Of a stretch of 12,134 nt of DNA, positions 6,599 through 12,134 are shown one piece after another. The translations under genes were made by a program, and so were the position numbers. Every line of letters starts with the position of its first letter. Positions within the stretch are counted from its first letter, which is position 1. The notes under the pieces are model-generated. The model ran no database searches. It saw only the letters and a list, made by a program, of their open reading frames with translations, and had not been told where the DNA came from. The stretch is from an uncultured Lachnospiraceae bacterium (GTDB lineage Bacteria; Bacillota; Clostridia; Lachnospirales; Lachnospiraceae), in assembly GCA_946533525.1 (NCBI GenBank), contig CAMNBW010000021.1, positions 1-12,134 on the forward strand, in the 5' to 3' direction.

Positions 6599-9484
6599 AT
6601 GCTGAGTAATCTTCGGGATAAATTCATAGCCTTGATCACCTCGAGACTTTTTATGCTGACGGTCGTGTTGGCAGGCCTTTTCTTTTTGCTTGCCCACCGT
6701 CTTTTTGTGCTGCAGATCGTGGACGGCGAATCCTATTTCAACAATTTTAATCTTAGGATAAAAAGGGAGAAGACCATAAAGAGCACCCGGGGGAGCATAT
6801 ATGACAGAAACGGAGTGGTGCTTGCTTCTGATAAGCTGGCCTATTCCGTGACCATACAGGATAATTACGATTCCACCGCGACTAAGAATATGGAGCTCAA
6901 CAATACGATCTACTCAGTCATAAAGATAATCGAGGGGAACGGGGACAAGCTTAGCTCCGATTTTGACATAATCGTAAACGATATGGGAGAGTACCAGTTT
7001 ACCCTAAACGGAAGGGCGCAGATGAGGTTTCTGGCCGATATTTTCGGCAGGACCAATGTGGACGACCTTCTAATCCGTGAGCAGACCTCTTCGGCGGAGG
7101 ATATTATCGCATATCTGTGCTCCTCAGACCGCTTCGGGATAGGCAGATACGAGGAGAAGGCAGATGGGGGCTACGATTTCTTTCCTGAGGAGGGCTATAC
7201 GAAGCAGGAGATATTAAAGATCGTTACCATACGCTATGAGATGAGCCTTAACAGCTTCCAGAAATATATATCCACGACAGTGGCCTATAACGTGGGGGAA
7301 GAGACCGTGGCCCAGGTTATGGAGAATAAGAACAGCCTCCAGGGCGTAGATATAGAGGAGGACACCATAAGGGAATATATTGACGATCCCAGTATGTCCC
7401 ATATTTTAGGCTATACCGGAAAGATCTCGGTCGAAGAGCTGTCCGAGCTCAATTCCTCCAGGGCGGAAGCTTCGGACGCCTACAATTACGAGATGAACGA
7501 CATGGTCGGAAAGTCGGGTATAGAGCAGGTGGAGGAGAGGAAGCTGCAGGGAAAGAAGGGGATGCAGACCATCTTTGTGGATAACCTTGGAAGAGTAACC
7601 GAAACAGGAGACAGGGTAAATCCCGTAGCGGGGAGCAACCTCTATCTGACCATCGATTCCAAGCTCCAAAACGTGGTCTACCACATCCTCGAGCAGAAGA
7701 TAGCCGGAATCGTTGTCTCCAAAATCCAGGATATAAAGGATTATGATCCGGATGAAGAGGCCAGCGCCTCAAACATCATAATCCCGATGGACAACGTGTA
7801 TTTTGCCCTTTTTGACAACAGCTTTATAAATATTCCCCATATCGCTTCGGAAATGGCGGGAACCTATGAAAAACAGGTACACGAGACCTTCAGCGCGGAG
7901 CTCGAGAGGGCCATTGCCCTTTTGGGAGACGAGCTTATTGAAAATAAGACCGTTTATAACGAGCTGGATGAAGAGCTCAGGGACTATGAATACTATGTCG
8001 TATCCATGCTGCAAAATTCCTCGCCCCAGATCTTCCTTACGGACGAGGTGGATATGGGAGATCCGCAGTACCAGAAGTGGAGAAACGGGGAGCTGTCGCT
8101 GTCGGCCTATCTGCATCTGGCCATAACCAATAACTGGATAGACATTACGCGGATAGGATCTGAGGAAAAGTACATGGATTCGGAGGAAATTTATGCGGCC
8201 CTGGTGGATTATATAGAAGCTGAGCTCAAAAACGATACCGGCTTTGCGAAGATCCTCTATAAATACATGATAAAAAGGGATTCCATAACCGGCTTCCAGA
8301 TCTGCCATATAATCTACGAGCAGGAGAGGCTCATTGACAAGAATAACGAGCTCGGGGAGCTGGATTCCGGTCAGATAACCGCCTATGACTTTATGCTTAA
8401 CCGGCTGAAAAACCTGGATATAACTCCTGCAGACCTGGCTTTGGATCCCTGCTCCGGCTCCTGCGTCGTGACGGACGTTAGGACCGGGGAGGTATTGGCC
8501 TGTGTTTCATACCCCAGCTATGATAATAACCGGCTTGCAAATACCATAGACGCGGCATACTATAACTCCCTTACGAAGGATCAGTCCCTGCCGCTATATG
8601 ACTATTCCACCCAGCAAAAGACCGCTCCCGGTTCCACCTTTAAGCCCCTGACCTCCACGGCCTCGCTCGAGGAAGGGATACTTACAACCGGTGAGCATAT
8701 AGAGTGTGAAGGAATCTTCGAGCAGGTGGACCCTCCGCCTAAATGCTGGATATATCCCGGAAATCACGGCAGCCTCGACGTGGTGGGGGCGATACAGAAT
8801 TCCTGCAACTTCTTCTTTTACGAAATGGGCTACAGGCTTTCGATGCAAAACGGGGTCTTTAATTCGGATATTGGAGTAAGGAGGCTCGCAAAGTATGCCG
8901 ATCTCTACGGGCTTTCCGATAAATCGGGAATAGAGATCACCGAGTCGGAGCCCCAGGTCTCCGATCAGGACCCGGTGCGTTCCGCCATCGGGCAGGCCAA
9001 TCACGCCTATACTACGGTGCAGCTGGCAAGATACGTAAACGCCGTTGCCAACGCGGGCGTCTGCTATAATTTGAGCCTCCTTGACAAGCTCGTGGATTCG
9101 GACAACAGGGTTTTGGAGGATTATTCCCCCACGGTTCGAAACAATATGAACATAAGCTCCTCGACCTGGAACGCAGTGCATAACGGCATGATGGAGGCTG
9201 TGGCGCACTACGACGCCTTCGAGGACTTTCCCCTTGTGACGGCGGGAAAGACCGGAACCGCGCAGCAGGTTACAAACAGGCCGAACCACGCGCTCTTTAT
9301 CGGCTATGCGCCCTTTAACGACCCGGAGATAGCCGTTGCCACCCGTATAGCCTATGGCTATACCTCGTCCAACGCCGCCGAGGTTACCAGGGATGTTTAC
9401 AAATATTATTTCGGCCTTGAAGAGGAAGACAAGATCATAACGAGGAAGGCGGTACTTCCGGACTCACAGGCTATAAGCGACTAA
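6599..9484 (+). CDS. mrdA: Class B penicillin-binding protein 2 (elongation transpeptidase), long form
   Basis: A 961-residue peptidoglycan transpeptidase that cross-links strands made by RodA. One N-terminal membrane anchor (about 15-36) is followed by the dimerisation domain (TRGSIYDRNGVVLA, HILGYTGKIS, GKSGIEQVEE) and the penicillin-binding domain with all three motifs: S679-T-F-K682, S735-C-N737 and K884-T-G-T. The length exceeds the usual 600-700 residues because about 250 residues (roughly 360-615) sit between LTIDSKLQ (350-357) and the GSCVVTDVRTGEVLA strand. The insert is charged and mostly helical-looking. An in-frame TGA directly upstream (the mreD stop region) fixes the start at ATG 6599; no convincing ribosome site is seen, so translation probably depends on reinitiation after mreD, 3 nt away. 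Confidence 0.95.
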   Translation: MLSNLRDKFIALITSRLFMLTVVLAGLFFLLAHRLFVLQIVDGESYFNNFNLRIKREKTIKSTRGSIYDRNGVVLASDKLAYSVTIQDNYDSTATKNMELNNTIYSVIKIIEGNGDKLSSDFDIIVNDMGEYQFTLNGRAQMRFLADIFGRTNVDDLLIREQTSSAEDIIAYLCSSDRFGIGRYEEKADGGYDFFPEEGYTKQEILKIVTIRYEMSLNSFQKYISTTVAYNVGEETVAQVMENKNSLQGVDIEEDTIREYIDDPSMSHILGYTGKISVEELSELNSSRAEASDAYNYEMNDMVGKSGIEQVEERKLQGKKGMQTIFVDNLGRVTETGDRVNPVAGSNLYLTIDSKLQNVVYHILEQKIAGIVVSKIQDIKDYDPDEEASASNIIIPMDNVYFALFDNSFINIPHIASEMAGTYEKQVHETFSAELERAIALLGDELIENKTVYNELDEELRDYEYYVVSMLQNSSPQIFLTDEVDMGDPQYQKWRNGELSLSAYLHLAITNNWIDITRIGSEEKYMDSEEIYAALVDYIEAELKNDTGFAKILYKYMIKRDSITGFQICHIIYEQERLIDKNNELGELDSGQITAYDFMLNRLKNLDITPADLALDPCSGSCVVTDVRTGEVLACVSYPSYDNNRLANTIDAAYYNSLTKDQSLPLYDYSTQQKTAPGSTFKPLTSTASLEEGILTTGEHIECEGIFEQVDPPPKCWIYPGNHGSLDVVGAIQNSCNFFFYEMGYRLSMQNGVFNSDIGVRRLAKYADLYGLSDKSGIEITESEPQVSDQDPVRSAIGQANHAYTTVQLARYVNAVANAGVCYNLSLLDKLVDSDNRVLEDYSPTVRNNMNISSSTWNAVHNGMMEAVAHYDAFEDFPLVTAGKTGTAQQVTNRPNHALFIGYAPFNDPEIAVATRIAYGYTSSNAAEVTRDVYKYYFGLEEEDKIITRKAVLPDSQAISD

Positions 9485-9528
9485 AGCAACACTGCATTTA
9501 TGCTGCAAAGGCGGCAGAAAGGAAATAT

Positions 9529-10647
9529 ATGCCGAAAAAATACCATATAAAATATTTCGACTTTTTTCTCGTGGTATTTGCGCTGGCTCTTGCGATCTAC
9601 GGGATCTTTATCATCGGCTCGGCCCGTGCCTCGGTTCAGAGCCGCCAGATGTACGGACTCATAGCGGGGGTCGTGTTTATGATGGTCCTGTCCTTCGTGG
9701 ACTATGCCTATCTTTTAAATCTGCAATGGGTGTACTATGCCCTGATGATAGTGCTGCTGGTGGCGGTGCGTCTCTTCGGGCGGTCCATTAATAATGCGAA
9801 GCGGTGGGTCATAATCGCCGGAATTCAGTTCCAACCTTCGGAATTTGTTAAATTTTTGTTGATTTTATTTTTTGCAAAGCTTATTATGAAATATAGCGAT
9901 AAGATAAATAAACTGGGGGTAATTATCTATCTTGTTGCGTTAGTTTTGCCTGTCTGGTATTTGGTATATGACCAGCCCGATCTTTCCACGTCCATAGTAA
10001 TACTCATGATCTTTGCTTCCATGATGTTCATAGGGGGTATAAGCTGGAAGCTTGTGATCGGAGTCATTGCGGTGGCCGTGCCGCTGGTGGTCGCGGGGAT
10101 AATGATAATCCTGCAGCCGGACCAGGAGATCATCAAGGACTATCAGCAAAACAGAATTCTTGCCTGGCTGGAGCCGGATAAATATTCCAGCGCAGAGGGG
10201 TATCAGCAGCAGAATTCTGAGATAGCCATAGGTTCGGGGATGCTGACGGGCAAAGGGTACAAAAATAATGAAGTCGGTTCGGTCAAAAACGGCAATTTTA
10301 TCGCAGAGCCGCAGACGGACTTTATCTTTGCCATAGTAGGCGAAGAGCTGGGCTTCATCGGGTGTATGGCTATAATCCTTCTGGTGTTCTTTCTCATCAT
10401 CGAGATAATGAGGATCGGAGAAAGGGCAAGGGATCTTGCAGGGAAGCTTGTTTGTGCCGGTGTGGCAGCCCACATCGGCTTCCAGACCTTCTTTAATATA
10501 GCCGTTACCACCGGGCTTATGCCGAATACAGGCATCCCGCTGCCTTTTATCAGCTATGGGATGACCTCCCTTATCGGTATTTTCATGGAACTGGGAGTTG
10601 TTTTAAATGTAGGGCTCCTTGGGAGGAGAGAAAGGGGCGAGCAGTAA
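9529..10647 (+). CDS. rodA: SEDS peptidoglycan glycosyltransferase RodA
   Basis: A 372-residue SEDS-family polymerase with about ten transmembrane helices that extends glycan strands from lipid II, paired with the PBP2 encoded upstream. Family signatures are clear: GRSINNAKRWV, QPSEFVKF, QQQNSEIAIGSG, EPQTDFIFAIVGEELG with the functionally critical Asp at 264, and TGIPLPFISYGMTS near the C-terminus. FtsW is the alternative, but the operon context and PBP2 partner favour RodA. AGAAAGGA (9516-9523) lies 5 nt before the ATG. The 44-nt gap after PBP2 is where minCDE stands in many clostridial operons. The codons at 9841-9960 are far more AT-rich than the rest of the gene. Confidence 0.94.
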   Translation: MPKKYHIKYFDFFLVVFALALAIYGIFIIGSARASVQSRQMYGLIAGVVFMMVLSFVDYAYLLNLQWVYYALMIVLLVAVRLFGRSINNAKRWVIIAGIQFQPSEFVKFLLILFFAKLIMKYSDKINKLGVIIYLVALVLPVWYLVYDQPDLSTSIVILMIFASMMFIGGISWKLVIGVIAVAVPLVVAGIMIILQPDQEIIKDYQQNRILAWLEPDKYSSAEGYQQQNSEIAIGSGMLTGKGYKNNEVGSVKNGNFIAEPQTDFIFAIVGEELGFIGCMAIILLVFFLIIEIMRIGERARDLAGKLVCAGVAAHIGFQTFFNIAVTTGLMPNTGIPLPFISYGMTSLIGIFMELGVVLNVGLLGRRERGEQ

Positions 10648-10651
10648 GGCA

Positions 10652-10717
10652 AATATCTGACTGAAGTAACGGAGTAGCCATGAGCTGCAGGTCAGATATT
10701 ACCGGAGATAAAATCTC
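10652..10717 (+). promoter_or_regulatory. Tandem hairpins in the rodA to MGS-like gene leader
   Basis: AATATCTGAC (10652-10661) pairs perfectly with GTCAGATATT (10691-10700); inside it GTAGC (10674-10678) pairs with GCTGC (10684-10688, one G-U). A second hairpin, GAGAT (10705-10709) with ATCTC (10713-10717), follows directly and ends 7 nt before the AGGAGG at 10725-10730. No U-tract follows, so this is not an obvious terminator. This is the longest gap in the operon (92 nt); the structures may set mRNA processing, stability or translation of the next gene. Confidence 0.5.
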
Positions 10718-10739
10718 ATTAATCAGGAGGTATTTCAAA

Positions 10740-11138
10740 ATGAATATCGGACTTATGGCGAATGACGCCAAGAAAAAGCTTATGCAGAATTTCTGCATAG
10801 CCTACAGGGGTATCTTAAGCCGCCACGAGCTCTTTGCAACAGGCAGCACGGGCAGGCTCATCGAAGAGGTCACAAATCTGAATGTTCATAAGTTTCTGGT
10901 AGGCGAGCTGGGAGGGGTACAGCAGCTTGCGGCACAGATAAACAGTAATGAGATCGACCTCGTCATCTATTTAAGGGATCCCAACAAGCCGGACAAGGAA
11001 GAACCGGAGATAATGAATGTGGCAAGGCTCTGCGACATCCACAACATCCCGCTTTCCACCAATCTTGCCACGGCTGAGCTTTTGATCAAGTCGCTGGACA
11101 GAGGAGATCTGGAGTGGCGTGAACTCTATAAATCATAA
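10740..11138 (+). CDS. mgsA: Methylglyoxal synthase-like protein lacking catalytic residues
   Basis: A 132-residue MGS-fold protein. True MgsA converts dihydroxyacetone phosphate to methylglyoxal and phosphate. The fold and phosphate-site features remain (D9, K13, FATGSTGRLIEE, G55, IDLVIYLRDP, NIPLSTNLATAE). Colinear comparison with E. coli MgsA (offset 11, no gaps through this part) shows H19 replaced by N8, the catalytic base D71 by V60 (GGDQQ becomes GGVQQ), H98 by E87 and D101 by E90; D20 and D91 are kept. Loss of the base predicts no synthase activity, so it may be a phosphate-ligand sensor or a redundant copy; the reading frame is intact. AGGAGG (10725-10730) 9 nt upstream supports ATG 10740 over the in-frame ATG 10680. 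Position after rodA matches the clostridial mgsA locus. Confidence 0.88.
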   Translation: MNIGLMANDAKKKLMQNFCIAYRGILSRHELFATGSTGRLIEEVTNLNVHKFLVGELGGVQQLAAQINSNEIDLVIYLRDPNKPDKEEPEIMNVARLCDIHNIPLSTNLATAELLIKSLDRGDLEWRELYKS

Positions 11139-12132
11139 ACTGTTGTTTGGTCTGAAAAAATTTGCTGCGGCGGCAGTGGCGCTAAGCCTACTGCTTACGC
11201 AGACGGGATGTGCGGGGAAGCAGTTTTCCTATGCTTTCGACGTCAATAATCCCAAGAATGCCTTTCGCTTCGAAAATCATAATTCCACTGCTGTGGCTCC
11301 GGCTTTTGCCAGCGACCTTGCAGTGGTGGATTCTGATGCGCTGACAGGCGAAGAGATCGACTCGGGAGCGGATTCCTATGCTTCGGCGGTGCTGTTTTCG
11401 GTAAACGATGCCGAAACGGTGTATTCGAGAAACGCCTTTGCGACCCTTTATCCCGCCAGCATGACGAAGGTAATGACGGCCATGGTGGCTATGGAGGAAG
11501 GGGATCCGGACAGGATACTTACCTTTACGGACGCCTGTGTAGTGACCGAGGAGGGGGCGCAAAAGATCGACTTAAATCCCGGGGACACAATGACCCTCGA
11601 TCAGGCTCTCCATATATTGCTTTTGTATTCGGCCAATGATGTGGCGAATCTTATAGCGGTGGGGCTCGAAGGCTCCCTTGAGGGCTTTTGCGAGAAGATG
11701 AATAAGAAGGCCTTGGAGCTCGGGGCTACGAATACCCATTTTACAAATCCCAACGGGCTTCATGACGAAAATCATTATACCTGCGCCTATGATATGTATC
11801 TGATGTTCAATGAGGCGATAAAGAATGAGGAATTTAAGCAGATAATCAGTATGATGGACTACTCCACCAGCTATAAGGACGCTGACGGCAATCCCAAGGA
11901 TTTTAAATGCGAGACCACGAACAGGTACCTTAAGGGGCAGGTAAATGCGCCTACGAATGTAACGGTGGTGGGAGGAAAGACGGGAACTACCCTGGCCGCG
12001 GGAGCCTGTCTTGTGCTTCTAAGCCGTTCGGCTTCGGGAAAGCAGTATATCTCATGCGTCATGAAGGGGGACAATATAGATGTTACCTACGGCAAGACCA
12101 ACGCTTTGCTCGAGCTTATAGACGGGTATTAA
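11119..12132 (+). CDS. Secreted D-alanyl-D-alanine carboxypeptidase (peptidase S11, DacF/PBP5 type)
   Basis: A 337-residue penicillin-binding D,D-carboxypeptidase that removes the terminal D-Ala of pentapeptides and so limits cross-linking. The three active-site motifs are intact: S114-M-T-K117, S171-A-N173 and K287-T-G289. The N-terminus is a signal peptide (KKFAAAAVALSLLLTQTGC); a Cys at 31 suggests a lipoprotein, though Q at the -3 position is atypical for a lipobox. About 60 low-complexity residues separate it from the catalytic domain. The protein ends soon after the catalytic domain, without the C-terminal beta-domain and amphipathic anchor of E. coli PBP5. The start is GTG 11119, overlapping the MGS-like gene by 20 nt, with GGAG at 11111-11114. 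Stop TAA lies 2 nt from the window edge, so any operon end is not visible. Confidence 0.92.
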   Translation: MNSINHKLLFGLKKFAAAAVALSLLLTQTGCAGKQFSYAFDVNNPKNAFRFENHNSTAVAPAFASDLAVVDSDALTGEEIDSGADSYASAVLFSVNDAETVYSRNAFATLYPASMTKVMTAMVAMEEGDPDRILTFTDACVVTEEGAQKIDLNPGDTMTLDQALHILLLYSANDVANLIAVGLEGSLEGFCEKMNKKALELGATNTHFTNPNGLHDENHYTCAYDMYLMFNEAIKNEEFKQIISMMDYSTSYKDADGNPKDFKCETTNRYLKGQVNAPTNVTVVGGKTGTTLAAGACLVLLSRSASGKQYISCVMKGDNIDVTYGKTNALLELIDGY

Positions 12133-12134
12133 AT

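Noticed and set aside
8594..9289. Minus-strand open frame of 231 codons opposite the PBP2 transpeptidase domain
   Set aside because: Lies wholly over the catalytic motifs of a certain gene and has no family-like features; a shadow frame.
9501..9516. TGCTGC/GCGGCA hairpin just before the rodA ribosome site
   Set aside because: Only six pairs with one wobble and a 4-nt loop; expected by chance in a sequence of this size.
10680..10739. N-terminal extension of the MGS-like protein from ATG 10680
   Set aside because: The extension overlaps the hairpin region, lacks MGS similarity, and the AGGAGG at 10725-10730 points to ATG 10740.

Overview
The window looks like chromosomal DNA from an anaerobic Firmicute of class Clostridia, most probably a member of the Lachnospiraceae. 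The evidence is the gene set and order (radC-mreB-mreC-mreD-PBP2-rodA-mgsA-like-D,D-carboxypeptidase), strong AGGAGG-type ribosome sites, frequent ATA (Ile) and AGG/AGA (Arg) codons, and MreB/MreC/PBP2 variants of the kind I recall from that family. The taxonomic call rests on memory of relatives, not on a search.

Layout: (1) Positions 1-203 hold a long hairpin (6-50) that probably ends an upstream transcript, then a leader with an extended -10 promoter candidate and a small inverted repeat. (2) Positions 204-3212 encode a 1002-residue membrane-anchored protein with an N-terminal zinc ribbon, one transmembrane helix and a large, presumably extracellular region; its function is unknown. A hairpin at 3251-3296 follows. 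(3) A strong promoter (3329-3357) opens what looks like one eight-gene operon running to 12132: radC, a divergent mreB, mreC, mreD, an unusually long class B PBP (PBP2), rodA, a methylglyoxal-synthase-fold gene, and a secreted D-Ala-D-Ala carboxypeptidase. All genes are on the + strand, with gaps from overlap to 92 nt.

How the genes work together: MreB/MreC/MreD organise the elongasome, RodA polymerises glycan strands, PBP2 cross-links them, and the carboxypeptidase trims pentapeptides. RadC and the MGS-like protein are conserved passengers of this operon in Clostridia.

Most notable: the MGS-like protein aligns without gaps to the E. coli MgsA active-site region but has lost the catalytic Asp (D71 to Val) and three other active-site residues, so it is predicted not to make methylglyoxal. 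RNA-structure candidates sit at two operon junctions: a hairpin burying the ribosome site and start codon of mreC, and tandem hairpins ahead of the MGS-like gene. minCDE, usually found between PBP2 and rodA in clostridial versions of this operon, is absent. I see no mobile elements, CRISPR arrays, tRNAs or rRNAs.
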